Below, one piece after another: positions 34,101 through 43,388 of a DNA stretch of 64,000 nucleotides; the first letter of the stretch is position 1, and each line of letters begins with the position of its first letter. Position numbers and translations under genes: made by a program. The DNA is from Chitinophagaceae bacterium (GTDB taxonomy: Bacteria > Bacteroidota > Bacteroidia > Chitinophagales > Chitinophagaceae): NCBI GenBank assembly GCA_023957155.1, contig JAMLHK010000010.1, positions 124,001-188,000 on the forward strand. The letters are read 5' to 3'. The notes under the pieces were generated by a model, which did no database searches, was not told the origin of the DNA, and saw nothing but the letters and a program-made list of their open reading frames with translations.

Positions 34101-37100
34101 ATGAAATTACTCATATATTTCTTAGGGGCATCCCTTTTTTATACGCAAAGCACATTCGCTCAACAACAGAACCCTTTTAATAACATAGATATAACCGGAA
34201 AAGTTACAAACAATAAGGGCGAAGCACTCGCCAATGCAAACGTTACTATTAAAGGAGGAAGAGGAACTATAACAAATGCCCAAGGACAATTCTTACTTAG
34301 AAAGGTTCCATCTAACAGCATTTTAGAGATAAGCTTTATAGGATATACCACTCAACTTGTTCAGGTAAAAGGACGATCAAACCTCGAGTGTGTTTTGTTA
34401 GCTGCGGAAAATACACTGGATAGGGTTGTTATACAGGGTTATGGGATTACAAGCGATCGTCTGAGGACGGGCAGTATAACCAGGGTAACATCAGAAGAAA
34501 TTTCCAAACAACCGGTAATGAATGTACTTCAAGTTCTACAAGGTCAGACACCAGGAACAGTGGTAACAAACGCATCGGGCTATGCCAGTGGCACAGTTAA
34601 GATTGAAGTGAGAGGTAGAAATACAATTAATTCAAATTTCCCTTCAGATCCACTCATCATAATTGATGGAGTACCACTTACTATTCTTGATATTAACGGC
34701 AGTGATAGCTACGCCGGAGGTTCACAAGGCGTAATAAGAAGTGGAATTTTCAGTCCGGCATCCGGCGAAAGCCCTTTGTTTGGCATTAACCCTTCAGACA
34801 TTGAAAATATAGAAATATTGAAGGATGCAGACGCCACCGCCATTTACGGTTCCAGGGCATCAAATGGGGTAATACTAATTACAACTAAACGAGGAAGTCC
34901 TGGAAAAACAAATTTTGATCTTAACGTATATCAAGGTATTTCTAAAATAACAACTCGTTACGATGTTCTAAATACCCAGCAATACGTTGAAATGAGAAAA
35001 GAAGCATTAGCAAATGATGGGTTACCATTAAGTCTTAGCAGAGCACCCGACTTAGTTGCATGGGATACAACAAGATATACTGATTGGCAAAAATTTTTGT
35101 TTGGAGGAACAGGGAAAGTAACAGATGTTCAGGGAACGTTATCAGGAGGTAATCCACAAACAAGTTTTAGAATAGGCGCAGGCTATCGGTATCAAAGAGA
35201 TATTTTGGCGGTAAGCGGTGGAAACAAAAGGGGGTCAATGTCCCTAAATTTAAACCACAAATCAGCAAATCAACGGTTAGCAATTGCAGTTACAGCACAA
35301 TACAATAGTACTTCTATAGATATAATTTCAAATCCAAGCGCGGCATTACTTGCACCTAACGCCCCCGCTGTATATGATACGAGAGGTCAACTAAATTATG
35401 ACGGATGGGCACCCCTAAGCTTCAATTACCCATTTGCAAGTCTTTTCCGACCATATTTATCAAAATCAAATTTTCTTAATGGGAGTATGGATTTAAGTTA
35501 TGAAATCACCAAAGGACTACTAATAAGATCAAATTTAGGGTATAGTAATATCCAGAACGAACAAAAAAATCTAATAACGATAGCATCACAAAATCCGCAA
35601 TTTAACCCCTTAGGAGAGGCATATTTTGGGAATAGCTTCGTGAGAAATTGGATAATTGAGCCTCAAATGGAATATAATACTTTCATAAAAGAAAGTAAAA
35701 TGCAACTATTATTTGGGGCGTCGCTTCAGTCCAATGGAACGAGCAGCATTTTTGCATCTGGAACAGGTTACACAAATGATGTTTTAATGTCTTCAACCAA
35801 TAATGCACCGACAAAATTTGTAATTAATAACAATGGAGATTATAAATATGCTGCCCTATTCGGACGTATAAACTATAATTTAAAAAATAAATACATTGTT
35901 AACCTGAATGTAAGACGTGACGGTTCTTCAAGATTCGGCCCGGGAAGACAATATGGAAGCTTTGGTTCAATTGGTGCGGCATGGATTTTTAGCGAAGCTA
36001 ATTGGATAAAAAGAAACCTTGATTTTTTAAGTTTTGGAAAAATTAGAGCCAGCTACGGTCTAACCGGTGGCGATCAAATTGCTGACTATTCTTTTCTCAG
36101 CCAGTGGACATTTCCCAACTCTCTTTACAATGGATCAATTCCGTTAGTAGCAACAAGACATACCGATTCCTTACTCCAATGGCAAGTCAACAAAAAGTTT
36201 GAAATTTCATTTAATCTGGGATTTTTTAATGATAGATTCAATATTGAGGCAAATTGGTATCAGAACCGTTGTAATAATCAGTTGGTTCAATTTCCTACAC
36301 CATCGCTTACCGGATTTACAGACGTAGTTTCCAATAGTCCTGCAAACATCCAAAACAGAGGCTACGAGTTACTATTTAGTGGTAAAGTACTTGAGAATAG
36401 GAGTTTAAAATGGGAAGTTAAATTTAACCTATCAAGCAATCGAAATAAATTAATTTCTTATCCTAATTTTTCGCAATCTCCTTATGTTAGTCAATATACA
36501 ATAGGAAAATCATTAAACATCGTAAAAGTATTGCACTATACCGGTGTAAGCCCACAAGATGGATTATATCAGTTCGATGACAAAAATAAAGACGGAAGTA
36601 TTACGGTAGATGTCAGTGGGGCTACGAATGATGACAGATATGATTTGGACATAAGTCCAAAATTCTATGGAGGATTTAGCAACACCTTTTCCTATAAAAA
36701 TTTTGATCTCAGCTTTCTTTTTTATTTTAAAAAACAAATTGGCATAAATGCATTCGCCGTCTCCTCCGCAGGCGGCACCATGCAAAATCAACCAAAAGAA
36801 GTCTATTTAAATCATTGGCAAAAGCCGGGAGATATAGCTCAATACGCAAAATTCACAACAAGACCAAGCAGTAATAACTCCTACATAAATTTCTTTTTCT
36901 TTTCTGATGGGAAATATACTGACGCATCCTTTATAAGACTGCAAAACCTTACATTAAGTTATTCAACCCCGGAGAAAGTAAATAAAAAAATAGGGCTACA
37001 AACCTCAAAGATATACGTCAAATGCCAAAATATGTTACTCATAACCAGGTATAAAGGTAGTGATTCGGAACTTCAGGTTTTTGGGGGATTACCTCTTGCT

Positions 37101-37136
37101 AAAATCATAACCATTGGGCTTAATTGCAATTTTTAA
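34101..37136 (+). CDS. SusC/RagA-family TonB-dependent outer-membrane receptor
   Basis: 1011 residues from the ATG at 34101, which gives a standard signal peptide (MKLLIYFLGASLFYTQSTFAQ); the frame extends upstream but has no signal there. A carboxypeptidase-like regulatory domain (ITGKVTNNKGEALANANVTI, LEISFIGYTTQLVQV) precedes a plug domain with DRVVIQGYGIT, NVLQVLQGQTPGTVV, ILKDADATAIYGSRASNGVILITT and a long beta-barrel. These are the SusC hallmarks; with SusD it imports oligosaccharides or peptides across the outer membrane using TonB energy. It forms a pair with the SusD-like gene 63 bp downstream. No glycoside hydrolase lies nearby. Confidence 0.94.
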   Translation: MKLLIYFLGASLFYTQSTFAQQQNPFNNIDITGKVTNNKGEALANANVTIKGGRGTITNAQGQFLLRKVPSNSILEISFIGYTTQLVQVKGRSNLECVLLAAENTLDRVVIQGYGITSDRLRTGSITRVTSEEISKQPVMNVLQVLQGQTPGTVVTNASGYASGTVKIEVRGRNTINSNFPSDPLIIIDGVPLTILDINGSDSYAGGSQGVIRSGIFSPASGESPLFGINPSDIENIEILKDADATAIYGSRASNGVILITTKRGSPGKTNFDLNVYQGISKITTRYDVLNTQQYVEMRKEALANDGLPLSLSRAPDLVAWDTTRYTDWQKFLFGGTGKVTDVQGTLSGGNPQTSFRIGAGYRYQRDILAVSGGNKRGSMSLNLNHKSANQRLAIAVTAQYNSTSIDIISNPSAALLAPNAPAVYDTRGQLNYDGWAPLSFNYPFASLFRPYLSKSNFLNGSMDLSYEITKGLLIRSNLGYSNIQNEQKNLITIASQNPQFNPLGEAYFGNSFVRNWIIEPQMEYNTFIKESKMQLLFGASLQSNGTSSIFASGTGYTNDVLMSSTNNAPTKFVINNNGDYKYAALFGRINYNLKNKYIVNLNVRRDGSSRFGPGRQYGSFGSIGAAWIFSEANWIKRNLDFLSFGKIRASYGLTGGDQIADYSFLSQWTFPNSLYNGSIPLVATRHTDSLLQWQVNKKFEISFNLGFFNDRFNIEANWYQNRCNNQLVQFPTPSLTGFTDVVSNSPANIQNRGYELLFSGKVLENRSLKWEVKFNLSSNRNKLISYPNFSQSPYVSQYTIGKSLNIVKVLHYTGVSPQDGLYQFDDKNKDGSITVDVSGATNDDRYDLDISPKFYGGFSNTFSYKNFDLSFLFYFKKQIGINAFAVSSAGGTMQNQPKEVYLNHWQKPGDIAQYAKFTTRPSSNNSYINFFFFSDGKYTDASFIRLQNLTLSYSTPEKVNKKIGLQTSKIYVKCQNMLLITRYKGSDSELQVFGGLPLAKIITIGLNCNF

Positions 37137-37199
37137 TTCTCCTACGAAGAAGACGTAGTATATGCCCTATCTAAATAAAAATAATTTATTACACATAGA

Positions 37200-38687
37200 A
37201 TGTTTGAAATGAATAAAAAAATTAATAAACCTACTTTTAGCCCAGCGTTTAAATACATAGGGTTTCAAAGCGCTACCAAATTAAAATTACTTTATCTTTT
37301 TAAGGGCTTAATCATCCTACTGAATATATCCTGTAAAAAGCTCATTGAAATTCCTCCACCAGCAACAACAATAGAAACTTCACAAACATTTTCGACACAA
37401 GAATTGGCAACGTCAGCTATGTTAGGAGTATATCACAAAATGATAAATGCCGATGGTAATAATTTTGGAAATGGAGCAATTACTATTTATACAGGAGTTT
37501 CCAGTGACGAGTTCAATTTTTTCTTTAGTACTCCTGAAAATGACCAATTTCAATCCAACAGTCTGTCTCCAACAAATGGGATAATAGGAAATAGTTTTTG
37601 GGGAAATGGCTTTTCAATTATCTATGCTGCTAATTCTGTTCTTGAGGGATTAACATCAGCGCCGAACATAAGTGAATCAGCAAAGAATAAACTAACAGGT
37701 GAAGCAAAATTTGTCAGAGCCTTTTGTAACTTTTATTTATGTAATTTATTTGGAGACATACCTTTAGTAAACGAAACCAACTGGCGCAATACAAAATCGC
37801 TTTCCCGGGCTTCTGTTTCACAGGTTTATCAGCAAATAATTGTTGATTTGAATGACGCTGTAAACTTGTTGCCACCTGATTATGACATTAGTTATGGGCA
37901 GCGAATTATCCCAAATAAATGGAGTGCATCTGCATTACTAGCGAGAGTTTATCTCTATGAAAAGCGGTGGGAAGATGCCGAAAGGCTTTCCGGAGAAATT
38001 ATTTCTCAAAATAGCCTTTTTAACCTGGACTCCGATTTGAGAAATGTTTTCAAAATAAACAGTTCAGAAGCCATATGGCAACTCCAGCAGTCAAATACTG
38101 TTTATCCATACAATGCAACCAATGAAGGAGAACGAATTATTCCTCTGGATGCAAACTCCCAACCATATATTATTATAACAAATTCATTATTAAACTCCTT
38201 TGAACCCAATGATAAACGAAAATCGGCATGGATTGATAGTACATTTTACGAATTGGCTTATTATTTTTATCCTCGAAAATATGAAGTGGGACCTGCTCAA
38301 AGAGTCCCCAATGGATCATATACAGAATACTACATGGTCTTGCGTTTAGCAGAACAATATTTGATACGAGCAGAAGCCAGAGCAATGCAAAATAAGTTGA
38401 GCAATGCAATGTCTGATTTAAATGAAATTCGTCAAAGAGCAGGATTACCCGAACTGTCCGCTTCACTAACTCAGCAACAAATTATAGATGTTATAATTCA
38501 GGAAAGAAAAATTGAGCTTTTGGGAGAATGGAGTCACCGCTGGTTTGATTTGAAAAGATATGGAATATCGGATTTGATATTAGCACCAATTAAAGGAGCA
38601 GACTGGCAGACAACAGATCAATTGTATCCAATTCCTCAGAATGATCGTCTGACTGATCCTAATCTGTCTCAGAATAAAGGCTACTAA
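37200..38687 (+). CDS. SusD/RagB-family outer-membrane lipoprotein
   Basis: 495 residues. A lipoprotein signal (hydrophobic FKGLIILLNISCKK, with Cys at about residue 45) is preceded by an unusually long N-terminal extension, so the true start may be a little further downstream. The mature protein has the TPR-like SusD fold: WGNGFSIIYAANSVLEGL, LTGEAKFVRAFCNFYLCNLFGDIPLV, ALLARVYLYEKRWEDAERL, and the C-terminal RLAEQYLIRAEARAM, LNEIRQRAGLPEL and IIQERKIELLGEWSHRWFDLKRYG. It caps the SusC barrel and binds the substrate. Co-transcribed with the upstream receptor. Confidence 0.93.
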   Translation: MFEMNKKINKPTFSPAFKYIGFQSATKLKLLYLFKGLIILLNISCKKLIEIPPPATTIETSQTFSTQELATSAMLGVYHKMINADGNNFGNGAITIYTGVSSDEFNFFFSTPENDQFQSNSLSPTNGIIGNSFWGNGFSIIYAANSVLEGLTSAPNISESAKNKLTGEAKFVRAFCNFYLCNLFGDIPLVNETNWRNTKSLSRASVSQVYQQIIVDLNDAVNLLPPDYDISYGQRIIPNKWSASALLARVYLYEKRWEDAERLSGEIISQNSLFNLDSDLRNVFKINSSEAIWQLQQSNTVYPYNATNEGERIIPLDANSQPYIIITNSLLNSFEPNDKRKSAWIDSTFYELAYYFYPRKYEVGPAQRVPNGSYTEYYMVLRLAEQYLIRAEARAMQNKLSNAMSDLNEIRQRAGLPELSASLTQQQIIDVIIQERKIELLGEWSHRWFDLKRYGISDLILAPIKGADWQTTDQLYPIPQNDRLTDPNLSQNKGY

Positions 38688-38693
38688 GGGAAA

Positions 38694-38722
38694 AGCTCGT
38701 AGCCTGCTTCAGACTACGAGCT
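38694..38722. terminator. Hairpin after the SusD-like gene
   Basis: AGCTCGTAG pairs perfectly with CTACGAGCT (nine bases, loop of 11). No U-run follows, so termination is less certain. It lies between convergent genes. Confidence 0.55.
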
Positions 38723-38744
38723 CCCACAAAATACTCCATAAAAT

Positions 38745-39020
38745 TTAAAAAGACGAGGTCTTTACACGTTGTTTTGTGGCACCCCCATCCGTTGATACAA
38801 ACAACCCTTTAGACGCAGCTCCGCTAATCGAAACATTATTATTGCCGGTGGTACTCATGTTATTAAGTACCGTAAAGGCATCAGTTATTTGAACGTAAGA
38901 GCCAGATCCTGAGTTGTCGTAATAAAGTATATAGTCGGCAAATTTCTCTCTGCCGGCAAATACTCCAATAGTTAAAAATGAAAGAACAACAGCTACAAAT
39001 GCTACTTTAAACTTTTTCAT
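38745..39020 (-). CDS. Small secreted protein (DUF6520-like)
   Basis: 91 residues from the ATG at 39020; an earlier start would extend the N-terminus with a Phe-rich stretch. It has a clean signal peptide (MKKFKVAFVAVVLSFLTIGVFA) followed by a short mature part with YILYYDNSGSGSYV and many Asn/Ser/Thr residues. The layout (basic start, Ala-end signal, YYDNSG core) recalls the small DUF6520-type secreted proteins of Bacteroidota, but without their cysteines. The gene precedes a MauE-type membrane protein in operon order and faces the SusCD pair. Confidence 0.65.
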   Translation of the reverse strand: MKKFKVAFVAVVLSFLTIGVFAGREKFADYILYYDNSGSGSYVQITDAFTVLNNMSTTGNNNVSISGAASKGLFVSTDGGATKQRVKTSSF

Positions 39021-39098
39021 AAAACAAAATTTAAATGTGAAAAAATGCTTTCTCAATCTTAGGGGTTTGGATTGATGGTTCGTACCTGCTTATTCTAT

Positions 39099-39554
39099 TT
39101 AAACAGGTTTACTGCGCAGTACTGAAACGATGTCACTCTTTTGTACGGTCTTAAAAGATAGAACTATTGCAACTAATGCTAACCAGGATAAAATCAGTCC
39201 AAAAATCATTTTCTGCATCCAGCTTGGATCTTCCCACAATGCATGATAAGGCCAAAATAGGTAGTTTGTAAAAATATACACGCTCATTATCCACATTATA
39301 GAAAGAATCTCTGCTATAATAATACTATATAACCCAATGCTTCTCTTTTTATCTGTCAAAAGAGAAAAAGCAATAAGGATCTCAAATGTGGGGATTACAT
39401 ACTTAAGTACGAATCCGCCTGATCTAAGGAATGGTTCGCTGGTTATCCAAAAAGTCCAATGTCCGAAGTGTGCTATCTTATAAATACCTTCATAAAAGAA
39501 GTTGAGCATCAGCAAAAAGCAAATAAATTCATATAGCCATTTTTTACTTAGCAT
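39099..39554 (-). CDS. MauE/DoxX-type redox-associated membrane protein
   Basis: 151 residues from the ATG at 39554; a GTG 87 bp upstream would add a non-hydrophobic leader. Four hydrophobic helices: WLYEFICFLLMLNFFYEGIYKI, YVIPTFEILIAFSLLT, IIIAEILSIMWIMSVYIFTNYLF, MIFGLILSWLALVAIVLSF. The FYEGIYKI...P-F-E-I arrangement matches the MauE/DoxX family, often found in thiol/disulfide processes or with TlpA-like proteins. The small secreted protein lies directly downstream, so the pair could form one functional unit. No thioredoxin is adjacent. Confidence 0.75.
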   Translation of the reverse strand: MLSKKWLYEFICFLLMLNFFYEGIYKIAHFGHWTFWITSEPFLRSGGFVLKYVIPTFEILIAFSLLTDKKRSIGLYSIIIAEILSIMWIMSVYIFTNYLFWPYHALWEDPSWMQKMIFGLILSWLALVAIVLSFKTVQKSDIVSVLRSKPV

Positions 39555-39641
39555 ATAACTCCTATTAGAAAAACTTTCTTTAGAAAGAAAAAAGCTATTT
39601 ATCCTATAAAGGGAAAGTACAGGAATAGTAGCTAAGGACAC

Positions 39642-40040
39642 CTAACAAATAAGACCCTATACTAACTATTTTTTTTACTTTGATTCTTAATCGTGTTGGT
39701 CTAATCCCGCACCATGCTTTGTAATCTTAATTAGAATGTATAGGCGTATCCAATTTTCTCTATTCCTTGCACATTGGAATACAGATATAATTTGGGACAA
39801 TAAATAGCTTGATTGTTTTCAGTAGGGGAAATTCAGAATTGCAATAGCTTTGTACTCCTTTCAATCTACCTTCTAATCAAGTATAAAGTTCTAAACAAAT
39901 TTTTAAGTATACAATAGCAAAACTCAAAAAGTCCGCTTTGACTAAGTAATATTTCTCTTTGGACAGTTTTGCTTGTAAAGCCTGTGGAAAACATTTAACA
40001 ACGAGCACCATCCCGGATGCAATTTTTGCAGCGCATTATT
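39642..40040. other. Intergenic stretch with no gene seen
   Basis: About 400 bp, AT-rich, between the MauE-like gene and the terminator of the RadC-like gene. No frame, repeat or RNA stands out. Confidence 0.4.
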
Positions 40041-40066
40041 ATTAAAAAAGGGCTATAGCAGCCCTT
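40041..40066 (-). terminator. Terminator of the RadC-like gene
   Basis: Stem AAGGGCT / AGCCCTT with a five-base loop, followed on the minus strand by a run of T (complement of 40044-40049). It overlaps the stop codon. Confidence 0.75.
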
Positions 40067-40523
40067 CTTCAGAAAAACTGTAGTACCCTTCACTTGATAC
40101 AATGACGTGATCCAGTAGCTTTACATCGTGGAATCGGGCAGCACATTTTATTTTTTCAGTTAGATGAACATCTGCCCTGCTTGGTTGCAAATTCCCAGAT
40201 GGGTGGTTGTGTGAAATAACAAATCCACAGGCATTTGCCTTTATCGCTGCTACCAAAATCAGCTTTGGGTCTACCACTGTACATGTTGTGGTACCAGTTG
40301 AAATATCCACGCAGCCAATTACTTGATTAGCACGATTTAAAAGGAGAACTTTAAACTGCTCGACAAAATCAATCTTATTTTCATTCCACATACCGAGTAA
40401 TATTCTGGCAGCATCCACAGGTGAGGCGACTTTAGGCCTATTGCACGCTTTTACATTTGACTTGTATACCAGCTCGATTTCTGCAACATTATTCCATGCT
40501 GTAGTGTTCCTTGTACTTTCCAT
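40053..40523 (-). CDS. RadC-like JAB/MPN-domain protein
   Basis: 156 residues with the JAB metalloprotease signature SHNHPSGNLQPSRAD and the preceding VVDPKLILVAAIKANACGFVI. The N-terminal HhH part of classical RadC is missing, as in the short forms carried by conjugative elements. The function is unclear; a metal-dependent deubiquitinase-like or nuclease role has been proposed. Its minus-strand orientation and position suggest it belongs to the conjugative remnant that follows. It ends in its own terminator. Confidence 0.88.
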   Translation of the reverse strand: MESTRNTTAWNNVAEIELVYKSNVKACNRPKVASPVDAARILLGMWNENKIDFVEQFKVLLLNRANQVIGCVDISTGTTTCTVVDPKLILVAAIKANACGFVISHNHPSGNLQPSRADVHLTEKIKCAARFHDVKLLDHVIVSSEGYYSFSEEGLL

Positions 40524-41315
40524 AATTTGTCGTTTTAATGATTTAAAAATTAATTATGGAACCCTCGCTGGTTTAAGGCTGAACTGGCGCAAGGAGGATG
40601 CGGAATAAATGAATGGATTGTGAGTGTGGTTTGGTGTTTATGCCGAACTCCTTGAAAGCCTGTTACAGCAATGAACCTAACTTTGTGCAATGAATTAATA
40701 TATCACTTATCGTTCTATAGGTGTACCTGACATCTTTATATTTCTTGTTCAATAGATAAAGTTCTCTTTTCCGATAGTATTTGTTTCATACTACTTCGCC
40801 ATTTATCCAAACACTAAGTCGTTTTGATTCTGTTGATGCGTCATAGCTGCCATTAGATTCCTGGCAGTTGTAACATGGGCGAGTCTGGCAAGTATCATGA
40901 ATGTCGGCAACGGTGCTTCGGGTCATTATATCATTTATATCGCTGACTAGTCTAAAGACCAGTTGTCAGGATCTCAAGAACTGGTTGGGAAACGACTCCC
41001 CAAAAGGAGAGGGAAATAGAAGTATCTTAGATAAAACGCTAAAGATGGCGGGGAAGACATAAAAGGTAAGCCGGAGGTCATAATAAAAAAAGGGTGCATA
41101 GAAATGCTCCCCGTTTTAAATCCAATATCCTATGAAAAACCGTAGTAAAAATAAGTAGTAGCTTGTATGCTAAGAAAGATCTCGTGCAGATTTCGACCAA
41201 ATTGATTTATCCTTCGATAAAATACCAAAGAGAACACGGGTATTAAATAAAAAAAATGAATAAATATGGTAATTTTAGCCTGCACCCGCTTTTAATCCAT
41301 GTCTGACAAAAAAGT
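40524..41315. other. Gene-poor stretch
   Basis: About 790 bp. A 46-codon minus-strand frame (40789-40926) with a CYNC motif is open, but I cannot support it. No RNA gene recognised. Confidence 0.35.
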
Positions 41316-41343
41316 TCCTCTCCGGCTTGAGAGGATTTTTTTT
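41316..41343. terminator. Bidirectional terminator at the end of the tra/DNA-processing operon
   Basis: TCCTCTC (41316-41322) pairs with GAGAGGA (41329-41335) around a six-base loop. It has eight T on the plus side and a T-run (six A at 41308-41313 on the plus strand) on the minus side. It lies about 60 bp after the last minus-strand gene. Confidence 0.8.
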
Positions 41344-41402
41344 ATCTCTATGTAAGGAAAAATATTATTTCGCGCATATCTATGAGCATTACTCATGTTC
41401 TG

Positions 41403-41774
41403 CTATCTAAATAATGATTTTAATGTTGTTACAATGGCTTTAACAAGCTGCAAGTCTGGCGTCCGCTCCGGATCGGATAATACAGCACGGTAATTCCTCT
41501 CCTCATCCGGTTCAAAAATTAAAGTTTGATCTTTCAGTCTTACCAGTATCCGGTGGCTATATCCCCACGCCTGCAGTTGCGCAGGCAAGAGTAAATTCTG
41601 TCCGTTAAAAAGAACCGGCAATTCAAATGCTTCTTCCATCTTGCAAATAAAAGGCAAAAGAGGAAAATCTGAGCTTTTTGATCCTATACAGACTGTCTGC
41701 ATGCGGGGTGAAGCAGGCCGAGCACCATTCCCGTTTTTTGCACCCATGAAAAGGCATGGATTATCTTCCTTCAC
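41403..41774 (-). CDS. Hypothetical protein, 123 residues, last gene of the operon
   Basis: No signal peptide or membrane segment. The N-terminus is proline- and glycine-rich (NGNGARPASPRM), so the start might be internal. The middle has a strand-turn-strand pattern (FELPVLFNGQNLLLPAQLQAWGYSHRILVRLKDQTLIFEPDEE), and the end is a short helix (PDLQLVKAIVTTLKSLF). It is the last gene before the bidirectional terminator. I do not recognise a family. Confidence 0.5.
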   Translation of the reverse strand: MKEDNPCLFMGAKNGNGARPASPRMQTVCIGSKSSDFPLLPFICKMEEAFELPVLFNGQNLLLPAQLQAWGYSHRILVRLKDQTLIFEPDEERNYRAVLSDPERTPDLQLVKAIVTTLKSLFR

Positions 41775-41850
41775 TATAATATTTTGCTCACCAACAGCTT
41801 ATACCTGAAATACAACCCACGCGTTGCCTATTTATTATTTTATTATCGGC

Positions 41851-42762
41851 TCACTGACGCACCCCTTTAACAATATGTCGGGCTACATCAATTGCATTAT
41901 TAGTTAATTTTCGCTGCCAGGCTCTTTGGGAGGGAGTCCACCTGAATCCATTAGATTTCAATTGCGCAATCGTTTCTCCTTCAGGTTTTCTGTCGAATAG
42001 CAACTGAATCCTGTCCGTCTCGTAATTGTGAACCAGCTTAACGCCATTTATTTCTTCACTTTTTTTACCGGTTGTTGCTGCCAACTGCTCCTTGCTTTCC
42101 AATACGGCCACCCGGCTGCGTAGTCGGCGTATTTCTGCGCTATTATTGCTTAATTCAAAAGATATAAACCCTTTTCTGTAAGCCATCGTTGGATGAAGGA
42201 TTTCATCTATGGTCTTTTCATCCAGTCCTAATTTCTTGAGCTCGTTTACAACTTCTGGCCCTCCTTTTCTTATAATCTTGTTGGCAGAAATCATGACCTG
42301 CTGCATTTCTTCCCTTTTTTTTAAGTTTTCCCTAGCTTGTTGCAATTCATCCAACTTGGGCCGCACGGCCTTAAATATCGCCTTCAAAGCGCGCTGCCGC
42401 CACTCTCGGAAATACTCGTATTTATTGTCTGCCCATTTTCTGTGTTTTTCCATTCTGGCAACAGGGAAATTGGCGGGTCCTGTGACGGCACTGCTGGCTA
42501 CATTACTTTGGCTGTGCAACCAGGCCGAAAGGTGCTTTTCGTATTTCTGTTGATACCTGGTAAGTGTTTGTTCAAGGTTACCAGGCAAGATATCCTGGAG
42601 TGATTTATCCCGGATTGTCTGGAGATCATTACGCAGTTCTTCGCTGTATAGCTTAACTGTCTCGTCTGCTCTTTTATCAGGAGAAAAGGAGGTAAAGTAA
42701 TGGGCGCGATATGCCAACTGTCTCAAATGTTCAAGATTAACCTCTGAATTATTAGCATTCAT
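41851..42762 (-). CDS. Unknown conjugative-element protein, 303 residues (paralogue of the next gene)
   Basis: The N-terminal 140 residues (LEHLRQLAYRAHYF, YQQKYEKHLSAWLHSQS, YEYFREWRQRALK) repeat those of the 166-residue protein encoded just upstream. A coiled coil (about residues 130-160) follows, then a C-terminal module with LVHNYETDRIQLLFDRKPEG and LKSNGFRWTPSQRAWQRKLT, which I know from phage and conjugative-element proteins of unknown role (the NGFRWxPxxxAWQR motif). It is soluble. It would probably act on DNA or on an incoming partner. Confidence 0.65.
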   Translation of the reverse strand: MNANNSEVNLEHLRQLAYRAHYFTSFSPDKRADETVKLYSEELRNDLQTIRDKSLQDILPGNLEQTLTRYQQKYEKHLSAWLHSQSNVASSAVTGPANFPVARMEKHRKWADNKYEYFREWRQRALKAIFKAVRPKLDELQQARENLKKREEMQQVMISANKIIRKGGPEVVNELKKLGLDEKTIDEILHPTMAYRKGFISFELSNNSAEIRRLRSRVAVLESKEQLAATTGKKSEEINGVKLVHNYETDRIQLLFDRKPEGETIAQLKSNGFRWTPSQRAWQRKLTNNAIDVARHIVKGVRQ

Positions 42763-42812
42763 ACAACATAATTTAAATGATCAGAAAATGGATTTCCTCT
42801 GTGGGTGCTTGA

Positions 42813-43313
42813 CTATAATCTACGATTCACTTTATCTTCTTTTTGGGTATTTAGCTCCTTTTCAGAATTTTCAACCCTGAGCAACCTGTTCTTTCCTTTA
42901 AAACGATTTTGTATCTGTGTTTGCTTCGCCGAATTTGTAAGCATATTTACCGTTCGTTGCCTCCACTGGCGGAAATAATGGTATTTTTCCCTTACCAACT
43001 TTCTAAGTTTCAACATCTCTTCAACTGTAGAACTAAATGGATGTGATACAAAAGCGGTCTTGTATTGCACGCTGCTTTGCAGCCATGCAGTCAGATGGCA
43101 CTCATACCGCTGTAGATATTTTGGAATTAGAGCTTCAAGATTCTTTGAAGCCTTCGCAGAAGTAGCAGCACTCAGGATATTCCGGATATCGCTATTTAGT
43201 TCAGCGGTAAATTCTTTGATAACAGAATTGGCTTTCTTTTCCGGGTATATTATCAGCCCGGCGTATGCTGCACATGCAAGCGATCTCAAATGTTCCAGGC
43301 TGATATCCTTCAT
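42813..43313 (-). CDS. Unknown protein, 166 residues (short paralogue)
   Basis: It shares the pattern of the 303-residue protein: LEHLRSLACAAYAG, then FTAELNSDIRNIL, YLQRYECHLTAWLQSS, and YHYFRQWRQRTVN. It lacks the C-terminal module with NGFRWxP and has a basic tail (FKGKNRLLRVENSEKELN). Tandem duplication with loss of the C-terminal part is the simplest origin. No function is known. Confidence 0.6.
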   Translation of the reverse strand: MKDISLEHLRSLACAAYAGLIIYPEKKANSVIKEFTAELNSDIRNILSAATSAKASKNLEALIPKYLQRYECHLTAWLQSSVQYKTAFVSHPFSSTVEEMLKLRKLVREKYHYFRQWRQRTVNMLTNSAKQTQIQNRFKGKNRLLRVENSEKELNTQKEDKVNRRL

Positions 43314-43388
43314 AAAATGATAGATTTGGACAGTTAATAATGAGATATTATGATGTTACAGGTATCTTACAATCAATTTCGAGCTTAC

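Noticed and set aside
40789-40926. Minus-strand frame of 46 codons with CYNC
   Set aside because: No ribosome site, no family and isolated in a gene-poor stretch.
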